A stretch of DNA of 64,000 bases from DASXMT01 sp963803065. GTDB taxonomy: Bacteria; Actinomycetota; Acidimicrobiia; Acidimicrobiales; RAAP-2. The stretch covers positions 558,001 through 622,000 of the forward strand of contig CAWDKW010000004.1 in the NCBI GenBank assembly GCA_963803065.1, given 5' to 3'. The notes beneath the pieces were generated by a model. That model ran no database searches, had not been told where the DNA came from, and saw only the letters and a program-made list of their open reading frames with translations. The position numbers and the translations under genes are program-made. Below are positions 26,200 to 34,558 of the stretch, piece by piece (positions within the stretch are counted from its first letter, which is position 1; each line of letters starts with the position of its first letter).

Positions 26200-26919
26200 A
26201 TGATCGATGTCACCGACGCCACATTCGAGGAAGAGGTCCTCCGCCGCTCGAGCCAGGTTCCCGTCGTGGTGGACCTCTGGGCTCCGTGGTGCGGGCCGTG
26301 CCAGACGCTCGGCCCCATCATCGAGAAGGCCGTCGAGGCCACCGAGGGGGCAGTGGTCCTGGCCAAGGTGAACGTGGACGAGAACCCCTCGATCTCCCAG
26401 AGCTTCCAGGTGAAGTCCATCCCGGCCGTGTTCGCCCTGCGGGACGGCAAGGTGGTCGACGGCTTCATCGGCGCCCAGCCTGAGGCGGCGGTGGCCGAGT
26501 TCGTTGCCAAACTGGCCCCGCAGCCCACCGAGGCCGACCTGTTGGTCGAGCAGGGCCTGGCCGCCCAGGACGCCGGGCTGTTGCGGCAGGTCCTCGAACT
26601 GCAACCCGACCATCCCGGTGCCATCGTCGGCCTGGCCGGGCTCCTCATCGCCGAGGGGGAGACCGACGAGGCGCTGGCCATCCTGGCCCGGATCCCCGAG
26701 ACTCCCGAGACCCGCCGCCTCCAGGCTGAGGCCCGGCTGGCCGCGCAACAGGTGTCGGTCACCGACGAAGCCATCGACGTGCTGCTCGACGGCCTGTTGG
26801 ATCGGGTCCGGGAGGACGACAACGCCCGGCAGGAATTCGTCGACCTGTTGGAGACTTTGGACCCGGCCGACCCTCGGGCCCTGAGCTACCGGAAGGCCCT
26901 GTCGGCTCGGCTGTTCTGA
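26200..26919 (+). CDS. Thioredoxin-domain protein with TPR-like C-terminus (CnoX/YbbN-type)
   Basis: Thioredoxin fold with active site WCGPC (Cys31 and Cys34), VDENPSISQSFQVKSIPAVF (cis-Pro region), then a helical half with TPR-like pairs: LLVEQGLAAQDAGLLRQVLELQPDHPGAIVGLA and LLIAEGETDEALAILARI. This layout matches CnoX-type chaperedoxins, so a redox-linked holdase role is plausible. The start is ATG 26200 or ATG 26194; TATTCT ends 7 bases before 26200. Divergent from the phosphotransferase. The 3' end lies inside a tandem repeat. Confidence 0.86.
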   Translation: MIDVTDATFEEEVLRRSSQVPVVVDLWAPWCGPCQTLGPIIEKAVEATEGAVVLAKVNVDENPSISQSFQVKSIPAVFALRDGKVVDGFIGAQPEAAVAEFVAKLAPQPTEADLLVEQGLAAQDAGLLRQVLELQPDHPGAIVGLAGLLIAEGETDEALAILARIPETPETRRLQAEARLAAQQVSVTDEAIDVLLDGLLDRVREDDNARQEFVDLLETLDPADPRALSYRKALSARLF

Positions 26920-26986
26920 GCCGTGGCCCGGCTGTTCTGAGCCGTGGCCCGGCTGTTCTGAGCCGTAGCGTGGCTGTTCTGAGCGG
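26911..26986. repeat. 21-base tandem repeat spanning the stop codon
   Basis: Unit CTGTTCTGAGCCGTGGCCCGG at 26911-26931, exact copy at 26932-26952, diverged copy at 26953-26973 and a partial fourth to 26986. The first copy contains the last codons and the TGA of the thioredoxin-TPR gene, so the stop is repeated in frame. Confidence 0.9.
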
Positions 26987-27045
26987 GGGGCCTGCTGTCC
27001 CGGACGGTCCGGCCCTGCTCCCCTATGGCCAGGTAGCGTCACGTT

Positions 27046-27915
27046 GTGCTTCCCACCTTTCTCACGCTGGGCGACCGGCGTGCCGACATCCGGTTCCGGG
27101 CCGTGGTGATGGGCATCCTCAACCGGACGCCCGACTCGTTCTTCGACAAGGGGGCCACCTACGACTTCGACACCTTCTTGCGCCGGGCAGAGGTGCTGGT
27201 GGACGAGGGAGCGGACATCCTCGACGTCGGCGGGGTCAAGGCGGGTCCGGGGCCCGAGGTGACCGAGACCGAGGAGCTGGAGCGGGTGATCCCGGCCATC
27301 GAGGCGCTCCACGACCGCTTCGACGTCCCGCTGTCGGTCGACACCTGGCGGTCCACGGTGGCTAGGGACGCATACCGTGCCGGTGCCGTGATCGGCAACG
27401 ACATCAGCGGGTTCGGCGACCCCGAATACCTGCCGGTGGCCGCCAGCGCCGGGGCCACCGTCGTGGCCACCCACATCCGCCTCGGCCCCCGGATCCCGGA
27501 CCCCGAGCCTGCCTATGACGACGTGGTCGAGGCGGTCTGCACCTTTCTGCTCGAGCGGGCCACCCGGGCCACCGCCCTCGGGCTCACCCCCGATCGCATC
27601 GTCCTGGACGCCGGCCTCGACCTGGGCAAGACAGCCGACCAGTCGCTCACCCTGTTACGGGCCTCGGGGGCCCTGGCCGAGTTGGGGTATCCGCTGCTGC
27701 TCTCAGCTTCGAACAAGACCTTCCTGGGAAAGATCCTCGGTCTCGACATCGACGAGCGGGGACCGGCCTCGCTGGGCGCGGCCGCCCTGGGCGTCTCGCT
27801 CGGCTGCCGCATCGTCCGCGCCCACGACGTGGCCGGCACGCGCCACGTCTGCGACTCGCTGGCCGCCATCGAGCGGGAGAAGGCCGAGGCGGACGTCACT
27901 CGAGTCGGGGGCTGA
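27046..27915 (+). CDS. Dihydropteroate-synthase-family protein (FolP2-like)
   Basis: TIM-barrel pterin-binding protein, 289 aa: VVMGILNRTPDSFFDKGATY, VDEGADILDVGGVKAGPGPE, PLSVDTWRSTVARDA, LDAGLDLGKT and ASNKTFLGKILGLD. Catalytic DHPS normally has GGESTRPG where this has GGVKAGPG, the signature of mycobacterial FolP2-type proteins, whose DHPS activity is doubtful. So folate synthesis should not be assumed. GTG 27046 has TAGCGT 6 bases upstream (leaderless). Two bases separate it from holA. Confidence 0.85.
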   Translation: MLPTFLTLGDRRADIRFRAVVMGILNRTPDSFFDKGATYDFDTFLRRAEVLVDEGADILDVGGVKAGPGPEVTETEELERVIPAIEALHDRFDVPLSVDTWRSTVARDAYRAGAVIGNDISGFGDPEYLPVAASAGATVVATHIRLGPRIPDPEPAYDDVVEAVCTFLLERATRATALGLTPDRIVLDAGLDLGKTADQSLTLLRASGALAELGYPLLLSASNKTFLGKILGLDIDERGPASLGAAALGVSLGCRIVRAHDVAGTRHVCDSLAAIEREKAEADVTRVGG

Positions 27916-27917
27916 CC

Positions 27918-28916
27918 GTGTCGGCAACTGCGACCGACGTGCACCCGGCCTACCTGGTCAAGGGGGACGACCCCTCGCTGGTGGCCCAGGCCACCCACGG
28001 GTTGGTGGAGATGCTGGTGGGCGGGTCCGACCTCAGCCTGGCCGTGGAGGAGTTCGGAGGCCCGGGACTCGACGACCTGGACGTGGGCCTGGTGATAGAC
28101 GCATGCACCACACCCCCGTTCCTGGTGGAGCGCCGTGTGGTGGTGGTGCGGGACGCCGGGCGGCTCAACGCAGCGGATGGTGCCCGCCTGACCGCCTACC
28201 TGGAGGACCCCTTGCCCACCACGTCGCTGGTGCTGGTGGCCGGGGGTGGCACGATCCCGGCTGCCCTGGCCAAGTCAGTGGGGAAGGCGGGCGATGTGGT
28301 GAACACGGCGGTGGGCACCGGGAAGGCCCGGAGCCAGTGGCTGGCCGAGCACTTGCGCGGGGCGCCGGTCCGGCTCGACGGCGCAGCCACGGCCAAGGTG
28401 GGCGAGCACCTGGGTGGGGACATGGGCCGGCTGGCCGGCCTGCTCGACACGCTGGCCGCCGCCTATGGAGTCGGGGCCACGGTCAAGGTGAACGACGTGG
28501 CACCGTTCCTCGGGGAGGCCGGCTCGGTGGCGCCCTGGGACCTGACCGATGCCATCGACAGCGGTGACGCGGCCAAGGCGCTGGGACTCCTCCACCGCAT
28601 GACCGGTGCCGGGGACTTCCACCCGCTTGCGGCCCTCAGCCTGTTGCACCGGCATTACCGCCAGATGCTCCGGCTCGACGGGTCAGGGGTGACCTCGCCC
28701 GAGGAGGCGGCCGAATTGCTCGGCCTGCGCAGCGCCTACCCGGCCAAGAAGGCGCTGGCCCAGAGCCGGCGACTGGGGACGGCCCGGATCGCCCGGGCCA
28801 TCAACCTGCTGGCCGAGGCCGACCTGGATCTCCGCGGTGTATCGGCCCTGCCCGGCGAGCTGGTGCTCCAGGTGCTGGTGGCCCGGCTCAGCCGGTTGGC
28901 CCGCCAGGGTCGCTGA
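27918..28916 (+). CDS. holA: DNA polymerase III delta subunit
   Basis: Clamp-loader delta, which opens the beta sliding clamp. Seen: HPAYLVKGDDPSLVAQATHGLVEML, TTPFLVERRVVVVRDAGRLN (typical), LTAYLEDPLPTTSLVLVAGGG, then WDLTDAIDSGDAAKALGLLHRM and LSLLHRHYRQMLRL of the lid and collar. 332 aa is normal. GTG start 2 bases after the folP-like gene, so they form one unit. Confidence 0.92.
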   Translation: MSATATDVHPAYLVKGDDPSLVAQATHGLVEMLVGGSDLSLAVEEFGGPGLDDLDVGLVIDACTTPPFLVERRVVVVRDAGRLNAADGARLTAYLEDPLPTTSLVLVAGGGTIPAALAKSVGKAGDVVNTAVGTGKARSQWLAEHLRGAPVRLDGAATAKVGEHLGGDMGRLAGLLDTLAAAYGVGATVKVNDVAPFLGEAGSVAPWDLTDAIDSGDAAKALGLLHRMTGAGDFHPLAALSLLHRHYRQMLRLDGSGVTSPEEAAELLGLRSAYPAKKALAQSRRLGTARIARAINLLAEADLDLRGVSALPGELVLQVLVARLSRLARQGR

Positions 28917-28945
28917 GCGGCCTGCCGGGCTGAGCGGCCTGCCGG
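28913..28945. repeat. 17-base tandem repeat spanning the holA stop
   Basis: CTGAGCGGCCTGCCGGG at 28913-28929 and again (16 of 17 bases) at 28930-28945. The first copy contains the TGA of holA. A further CTGCCGGC run follows. Confidence 0.85.
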
Positions 28946-29021
28946 CCTGCCGGCCTGGTTCCGACCGTCCGGACTGGGTGCGCCTGCTGAGCGGCCCCGG
29001 CGTCCGGGCCGGTGCGTCTGC

Positions 29022-32000
29022 TCAACGGAAGTCCCGCGAGGGCGGCACCGGGCCCAGTTCGAGGGGCTCGATCCGCTCGGCCACCAGGTTGATGGCCCCG
29101 TCGCCGCGCTCCAGCCGCCCCCGGACCACCAGGGCGGGGGAGAACCGGGCCACCGATCGCCACCGCACCCATGCCCCCCGAGAACAGATCACGTTGACCA
29201 TGCCCGTCTCGTCCTCGAGGTTCAAGAAGACGGCGCCGTGGGCGCTCTCGGGATGCTGGCGGTGGGTGACCACGCCCCCCACGGTGATCCGCTCACCGGA
29301 GTGGACCGTGCCCAGTTCGCCCGAGGGGACCACGCCCTGACGCCGGAGCTCCGGACGGGCCAGCTCCATGGCGGTGACGTCGGGGGTCATGCCCAGGGCC
29401 CACAGGTCGTCGGCCACGTCCTCCCAGGCGGTGGCGGTGGGAAGCGCGGGCGACTCGGCCCCGGTGACCATTCCCGGGAGCCGGCCCGGGGTGGCCTGGG
29501 CCGCGGCACCCGCCGCCCACACCAGGGACCGCCGGTTGCCGGTTGCCGGCTTGTTGTCGGTGGCCGCCGGCTTGCCGTTCCCTCCCGGCCTGTTTCCCGC
29601 CGTGCCGCTTCCCTCCCGGCCTGTTTCCCGCTGTGCCGCTCCCCGCCGTGCCGCTCCCCACCGGCAGGTTGTCCAACGCCCCCGCCGTGGCCAGCGCCTC
29701 CAGCTGCGCCTTGGTGGCACCGGCCCGGCGGACCAGGTCCTCCATGCCCGACCAGGGGCGCCCGGCGGCGATCCGCTCTGCCGTCTCGCTCCCGATGCCT
29801 CGCACCGAGGACACCCCGAGCCGGATGGCGAGCCCGGCGCCCTCGAGCCCCTCCCCCTCGAGCCGGGCGCACCCTCGAGCCGGGTGCCCTCGAGCCCCTC
29901 CTCCTCGAGCGTGGCATCGGCTCCACTCCGATTGACGTCGGGCCGGAGGATGGTGACCCCGTGGCGCTTGGCGTCGGCGATCAGGCTCTGGGGTGACCAG
30001 AATCCCATGGGTTGGGCGTTCAACAGTCCGGCGGTGAAGGCGGCTGGGTAATGCAGCTTGAACCATGCTGTCGAATACACCAGGTAGGCAAACGCCACCG
30101 AGTGGCTCTCGGGGAACCCGAAGTTGGCGAAGGCGGCCAGGGCGGCGTAGACCTGCTCGGCCACGTCCTCGGACACGTCCCGGGCGGCCATCCCGTCGAA
30201 CAGCCGGTCCCGGAGCCGGCTCATGCGCTCGCCGGACCGCTTGGCCCCCATGGCCTGGCGGAGCTCGTCGGCCTCGGCCGGGGTGAAGCCGGCCACGTCG
30301 ATGGCGATCTGCATCAGCTGCTCTTGGAAGAGGGGGACGCCGAGCGTCCGCTCGAGGGCCGGCTTCAACAGGGGGTGCAGGAAGGTGATGTCCTCCTCGC
30401 CGTTGCGCCGCCGGATGAAGGGATGGACGGCGTTGCCCTGGATGGGCCCCGGGCGGATCAGGGCCACCTCGATGGCCAGGTCGTAGAAGCAACGGGGCTT
30501 CACCCGGGGCAGGGTGCCCATCTGGGCCCGGGACTCCACCTGGAACACCCCCACGGTGTCGGCCCGGCACAACAGGTCGTAGACCTCGGGCTCCTGGTCG
30601 ATGAGGGCCACGTCGATCCTGACGCCGTGATGGGTGGCCACAAGGTCGACCATGTGGTGGAGGGCGGTGAGCATGCCCAGTCCGAGCAGGTCGAATTTGA
30701 CCAGCCCGACGGCAGCGCAGTCGTCCTTGTCCCACTGCAGGACGCTCCGCCCGGGCATCCGGGCCCACTCGACCGGGCAGACCTCGACCACCGGGCGGTC
30801 GCAGATCACCATGCCCCCCGAGTGGATGCCGAGGTGCCGGGGGAAGTCGAGTACTGCCCCGGCCAGGTCGCGCACCATCGGCGGGATGGTCTCGTCGTCG
30901 TGCATCGACTGGCCGCGGTCGACCGAGCCGGCCCAGCCCTCCACGTCGGCCAGTGGGTGCCCGAGGGCCTTGCCGATGTCACGGAGGGCGGAGCGTGACC
31001 GGTAGGTGATGACGTTGGCCACCTGGGCCGCGTGCAGGCGGCCGTAGCGTTGGTAGACGTACTGGATGACCTCCTCCCGCCGGCCCGACTCGATGTCCAC
31101 GTCGATGTCGGGGGGCCCGTCGCGGGCAGGGGAGAGGAACCGCTCGAACAACAGTCCCAGGGACACCGCATCCACGTTGGTGATGCCCAGGGCGTAACAG
31201 ACGGCCGAGGTGGCGGCCGAGCCGCGGCCCTGGCAGAAGATGTCCTCCTGACGGCAGAACCGCACGATGTCCCACACGGTGAGGAAGTAGCCGGGGAAGC
31301 CGAGGGCGTCGATGACGGCCAGCTCGTGGTCGAGGCGCTCCCACGCGCCGGGTACCCGCTCGGCCTCGCGGGGCCCGTAGCGGTCGGCGGCCCCTCGGCG
31401 GACCAGCTCGACGAGCCAGGTCTGCTCGGTGTGGCCGGTGGGCACGGGGAAGTCGGGGAGTCGGGGGGCGACCAGGTGGAGGTCAAAGGTGCAGGCGGCG
31501 GCGATCTCGGCGGCGCGCTCGACCACCCCGGGCCACCGGGCGAACCGCCGTCGCTGCTCGCCCTCGGACCGCAGGCAGGCCATGGCCGAGGGCGGGAGCC
31601 AGCCCAGGAGCTCATCGAGCGGGCGCCGGGCCCGCACCGCGGCCAGGGCCGTGGCCAGCGGGAAGCGGGTGGGGGAGGCATAGTGCACGTTGTTGGTGGC
31701 GACCGGGTCCACCCCCCGCTCCACCGCCAACAGGGCCAGGGCGTCGTTGCGTGCCGTATCGAGAGGATCGCCGTGGTCCCACAGCTCCACGGCCACGTTG
31801 TCCCGGCCGAAGCAGTCGACCAGGTGATCGAGCTGCCGCGCCGCCGCGCCAGGCCCGTCCCTGGTCAGGGCCCCGGCCATCGCTCCCTTCCGGCAGCCGG
31901 TCAGAACCTGCCAGTGGTCTCCGTGGCGACCGGCCAGGTCGTCGAGGGTGAAGGTCGGCTTCCCCTTCTCCCCGCCGGCCAGGTGGGCCTCGGCGATGGT

Positions 32001-32303
32001 CCGGCTGAGCCGGGCGTAGCCCTCGGGGTTCCGGGCCAGCACGATCAGATGGGTGCCCTCCGGGTCGGCGACGCCGGTACGGGGGACGGCGGGGGAGAGG
32101 GCAAGCTCAACACCGAACACGGTGGGCATACCCAAGACCCGGGCCGCCTCGGCGAACCGGACGGCGCCGTAGAGGCCGTCGTGGTCGGTGAGGGCCAGGG
32201 CCGACAGACCGAGGCGGGAGGCCTCGGCCACCAGCTCCTCGGGATGGCTGGCGCCGTCGAGAAAGGAGAAATTGGAGTGCGCGTGTAGCTCTGCGTAGGC
32301 CAC
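29022..32303 (-). CDS. dnaE2: Error-prone DNA polymerase III alpha (DnaE2/ImuC), frame-disturbed centre
   Basis: Translesion polymerase of the SOS mutasome. N-terminal PHP domain begins MAYAELHAHSNFSFLDGASH. Palm motifs include GPPDIDVDIESGRREEVIQY, and FCQGRGSAATSAVCYALG and GMVICDRPVVEVCPVEW are typical. The C-terminal OB fold (ITVGGVVTHRQHPES, GMVNVICSRGAW) is in frame. Between about 29862 and 29610 the open frame gives a meaningless Arg/Pro-rich stretch, while another frame encodes the expected helix-hairpin-helix part (LAIRLGVSSVRGIGSETAE). Two frame changes cancel: a 2-base excess in a 15-base repeat array (29833-29909) and a 31-base duplication (29579-29640). No stop arises, so 1093 aa remain open. 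Last gene of imuA-imuB-dnaE2. Confidence 0.92.
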   Translation of the reverse strand: MAYAELHAHSNFSFLDGASHPEELVAEASRLGLSALALTDHDGLYGAVRFAEAARVLGMPTVFGVELALSPAVPRTGVADPEGTHLIVLARNPEGYARLSRTIAEAHLAGGEKGKPTFTLDDLAGRHGDHWQVLTGCRKGAMAGALTRDGPGAAARQLDHLVDCFGRDNVAVELWDHGDPLDTARNDALALLAVERGVDPVATNNVHYASPTRFPLATALAAVRARRPLDELLGWLPPSAMACLRSEGEQRRRFARWPGVVERAAEIAAACTFDLHLVAPRLPDFPVPTGHTEQTWLVELVRRGAADRYGPREAERVPGAWERLDHELAVIDALGFPGYFLTVWDIVRFCRQEDIFCQGRGSAATSAVCYALGITNVDAVSLGLLFERFLSPARDGPPDIDVDIESGRREEVIQYVYQRYGRLHAAQVANVITYRSRSALRDIGKALGHPLADVEGWAGSVDRGQSMHDDETIPPMVRDLAGAVLDFPRHLGIHSGGMVICDRPVVEVCPVEWARMPGRSVLQWDKDDCAAVGLVKFDLLGLGMLTALHHMVDLVATHHGVRIDVALIDQEPEVYDLLCRADTVGVFQVESRAQMGTLPRVKPRCFYDLAIEVALIRPGPIQGNAVHPFIRRRNGEEDITFLHPLLKPALERTLGVPLFQEQLMQIAIDVAGFTPAEADELRQAMGAKRSGERMSRLRDRLFDGMAARDVSEDVAEQVYAALAAFANFGFPESHSVAFAYLVYSTAWFKLHYPAAFTAGLLNAQPMGFWSPQSLIADAKRHGVTILRPDVNRSGADATLEEEGLEGTRLEGAPGSRGRGSRAPGSPSGSGCPRCEASGARRQSGSPPGAPGRAWRTWSAGPVPPRRSWRRWPRRGRWTTCRWGAARRGAAQRETGREGSGTAGNRPGGNGKPAATDNKPATGNRRSLVWAAGAAAQATPGRLPGMVTGAESPALPTATAWEDVADDLWALGMTPDVTAMELARPELRRQGVVPSGELGTVHSGERITVGGVVTHRQHPESAHGAVFLNLEDETGMVNVICSRGAWVRWRSVARFSPALVVRGRLERGDGAINLVAERIEPLELGPVPPSRDFR
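29579..29640. repeat. 31-base tandem duplication inside dnaE2
   Basis: Bases 29579-29609 and 29610-29640 are the same 31-mer with one difference (29601 C, 29632 T). As 31 is not a multiple of three, the second copy shifts the reading frame; removing it restores the frame of the helix-hairpin-helix segment to that of the OB domain. Confidence 0.93.
29833..29909. repeat. 15-base repeat array inside dnaE2 with one 17-base unit
   Basis: Five units ending in CCTCGAG on the plus strand: 29833-29847, 29848-29862, 29863-29879, 29880-29894 and 29895-29909. All are 15 bases except 29863-29879, which is 17. On the coding strand they encode Leu-Glu-Gly-like pentapeptides (LEEEG, LEGTR, LEGEG, LEGAG). 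The 2-base excess breaks the frame. Confidence 0.9.
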
Positions 32304-32515
32304 TGTGCTGCCTCTGCTTGTGGTATTGCTTCTACTGCTTTTGTGTACTTGTACTGCTTTTGTCCGTGTGTACTGCTTTGCGTACTTGTACTGCTTTTGT
32401 CCGCTGGGCTCTTTCTACTTGCTCCTTCTGCTTGCTCCGCTTCTCTGCTTTGCTCTGCTGTTGCTTGTCTTGCTCGGCTCCTCTGGACCGGTTGTCGGCC
32501 TGACCGGCCCCTCGC
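32304..32515. other. Purine-rich spacer between imuB and dnaE2
   Basis: 212 bases of low GC. On the coding (minus) strand the sequence is almost only A, G and C with many AAAGCAGTA-like units. A 22-base element starting GTACTTGTACTG is repeated exactly at 32345-32366 and 32382-32403. No gene seen. It is a long unstructured leader for dnaE2 or degraded sequence. Confidence 0.6.
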
Positions 32516-33604
32516 TCAGCCGTAGGTGGCCTCGACCCACCACCGGCCCTGTTCGGTCAACAAGAGCCGCGCATCCTCGCCGGCCAGCACGACCTGCATC
32601 CGGGCCGTTCGTCGCCGGGCCCGTGACCACCACCGCTCCTCGGCCGGCCACGGACCGGCCCACGCCGTCACCGCCGTCCACGGCCCCCCGGCCACCGACA
32701 GACGCCCCGGGGTGGCGGTGAGGAGCCCTCGCCCCGACACCACCACCGGTTCGCCGGCATCGTCGACCACCTCGGCCCCGAGCGGAGGAGTGTGCACGAT
32801 CGCCGGGGCCGGCGGCGGGATCTGGCCGGGCCAGGGCGCGTCGAGGGTCCGGTCGCCGGGGGTCTCCCGTGCTCCCCAGGTGACCAGCCGGGACCGCTCA
32901 GCCGGGCTGCGCCCCCCCTGCAGGCGGATCCGGAGCACGCCGTCGGCCCCGAGGAGCCGTTGCACGTCGGCCAGGGTCCGCGCCGCCCGGGCATCGCGGT
33001 CGCTGGCGCCGCCCCAGAAGCCGCCCTGGGTGCCTTCGGCCGGCTTCCCCCCATGTTGGTGCCTCTCGATGTGGCGGTCGATCCCCGGTTGGCGGAGCCC
33101 GGCGAGCTCCCCGCTGTCTCCCCGGGCCACGCGGTGGCAGGCCACGCCGTCGGCGCCGAAACGTCCGAGGACGTGGCGCTCGGGGAGGGCGGCGAAGTCC
33201 CCGAGGGTGCGGATCCCGAGCCGGGCCAGCAACTCGGCCAGGTCGGGGTGCCCGAGGGCGGACACCGGCAAGGGAGCGAGGAACGCCGGGGTGGTCGTGG
33301 CCGGGACCACCAGCGCGGCCCGGGCGGCCAGCACGGCACCAAAGAGGCCGTCGGCGATGCCCACCTCGGCATCGGCGATGGCTGCGGTGGCCACGGCGAC
33401 GAGATCGACAAGTGCCTGCTCGCCCCCGAAGTACCGGGCCGGCCCTCGGGCGGGGAGCGAGCAGATGCCGGGCCGGACGGCCTCGACCCAGGGACAGTAC
33501 GCTCCCACGGCGGCGAGCACCGAGACGAAGGTCCGGAGTGTGGCGCCTCCTTCGTCTTCCTCGAGGAGCCCGGGGCACCGCACGACCAGCAGGCGGTCCA
33601 TCAT
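32516..33604 (-). CDS. imuB: ImuB-like Y-family polymerase homologue, shortened
   Basis: ImuB is the catalytically dead Y-family protein linking ImuA, DnaE2 and the beta clamp. Recognised by CPWVEAVRPGICSLPARGPARYFGGE, PLPVSALGHPDLAELLARLGIRTLGDFAALP (helix-hairpin-helix), GGFWGGASDRDARAARTLADVQRLLG and a C-terminal RWWSRARRRTARMQVVL. It is 362 aa against about 500 or more in relatives. The first 65-80 residues (first palm strand) are missing, and about 100-130 residues expected between LAGLRQPG (about 173) and GGFWGG (about 194), covering the little-finger domain, are absent. The upstream region is a repeat array. It may be a reduced or decaying protein. Confidence 0.82.
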   Translation of the reverse strand: MMDRLLVVRCPGLLEEDEGGATLRTFVSVLAAVGAYCPWVEAVRPGICSLPARGPARYFGGEQALVDLVAVATAAIADAEVGIADGLFGAVLAARAALVVPATTTPAFLAPLPVSALGHPDLAELLARLGIRTLGDFAALPERHVLGRFGADGVACHRVARGDSGELAGLRQPGIDRHIERHQHGGKPAEGTQGGFWGGASDRDARAARTLADVQRLLGADGVLRIRLQGGRSPAERSRLVTWGARETPGDRTLDAPWPGQIPPPAPAIVHTPPLGAEVVDDAGEPVVVSGRGLLTATPGRLSVAGGPWTAVTAWAGPWPAEERWWSRARRRTARMQVVLAGEDARLLLTEQGRWWVEATYG

Positions 33605-33612
33605 CTCGGCGC

Positions 33613-33716
33613 GTCCGTCATGCTGCCGGGGCCGTCCGTCATGCTGCCGGGGCCGCCCATCACGCTGCCGGGCCGCCCATCACGCTGCCGGGGCCGTCCG
33701 TCACGCTGCCGGGTCA
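33613..33716. repeat. Five tandem 20/21-base repeats between imuA and imuB
   Basis: Units GTCCGTCATGCTGCCGGGGC-like at 33613-33633, 33634-33654, 33655-33674, 33675-33695 and 33696-33716; the third is one base shorter. The array includes the imuA stop (33701-33703) and occupies the place where the imuB N-terminal codons would be. No spacers, so not CRISPR. Confidence 0.9.
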
Positions 33717-34558
33717 CCCATCACACCGCCCGGCAGGGCGACCGCGACCTCATCGGGTGCGGCAACCTCCACAGATCCCGCCGTCGAGGGCAGCCACAGA
33801 TCCTGGTGCCGTGGCCGGGCCGCCGACCGACGACCGGTGGCGATCACCGTCACCCGTCGCCGGCGGAGGTGGCCGTCCCCCTTGCCGATGCCGTCCCATC
33901 GTGTGTTCTCGACGCTCAACCGCATGTCCGGGCCCTCGGGCCAGCCGGCCTGGCCGGGGACGACAATGAGAATTGCCCCGCGGTCCCTGGTGCGCGCCAC
34001 AAGGCGCCGGGCCATGGCCGGGCGGACGGGAAACGGGGGGCACAGCACCACCACGTCCACTCCCTCGAGGAGAGTGGCGGTCGACTCGGCCCACTTCGGT
34101 CCCGGGGAGGGAAGGAGGATCAGGCGGGTCAGGTCGATCCCGAGATCGGCGGCTGCTACCGCTCCCAGGCCGCAGATCCCCACCGCTGCGCACCATGAAC
34201 CAGCTGACGAGGCTGCACCCAGGAGCGACAGGCACAGGGTGAGCCCGCTGGTGGTGGCGCCCGTGGCGCCCGCCCCGCCGCCCCGCTCGCCCGCCCCGCC
34301 GCCGCCCCGCTCACCCTTTCCGGCGACCACGATGGAGGTTCCCCGGCGGAGGCCTCCTCCGGGGAACAGCCCCTGGAGGGGAGGGATCACCGGCAGGAGC
34401 TGGCTCTGACTCGAGGAGGTAGGCCGCGCCCGTTCGGCCAGGACCGCCAGGGACTCGCAGACGGCGGGAGCCCTGTCTTTCACTGGGTTTCGGCCATGAC
34501 CTCCGGCCTGCCCGGCGTCCGACGGCGCTTCGGGACCGTCGACAATGGAATCGAACAT
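33701..34558 (-). CDS. imuA: ImuA-like RecA-related SOS mutasome protein
   Basis: RecA-fold protein of the actinobacterial ImuA-prime type: LLPVIPPLQGLFPGGGLRRGTSIVVAGKG (P-loop region, atypical), then LTLCLSLLGAASSAGSWCAAVGI, GIDLTRLILLPSPGPKWAESTATLLEGVDVVVLCPP and GAILIVVPGQAGWPEGPDMRLSV. About 285 aa. The ATG at 34558 lies within the LexA box, so the true start may be GTG 34484 (KDRAPAVCESLAVLAERA). The last codons run into the repeat array. First gene of the mutasome unit. Confidence 0.83.
   Translation of the reverse strand: MFDSIVDGPEAPSDAGQAGGHGRNPVKDRAPAVCESLAVLAERARPTSSSQSQLLPVIPPLQGLFPGGGLRRGTSIVVAGKGERGGGGAGERGGGAGATGATTSGLTLCLSLLGAASSAGSWCAAVGICGLGAVAAADLGIDLTRLILLPSPGPKWAESTATLLEGVDVVVLCPPFPVRPAMARRLVARTRDRGAILIVVPGQAGWPEGPDMRLSVENTRWDGIGKGDGHLRRRRVTVIATGRRSAARPRHQDLWLPSTAGSVEVAAPDEVAVALPGGVMGDPAA

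Noticed and set aside
29579..29909. Repeats in dnaE2 as CRISPR or mobile element
   Set aside because: They are inside a coding gene, have no spacers or terminal inverted repeats, and no transposase is near.
31032..32288. 418-codon plus-strand open frame opposite dnaE2
   Set aside because: Antisense shadow; Gly/Val/Gln-rich, without family features, while dnaE2 is clear on the other strand.
33613..33716. Repeat array as a possible CRISPR
   Set aside because: Units are head-to-tail with no spacers and no cas genes are present.
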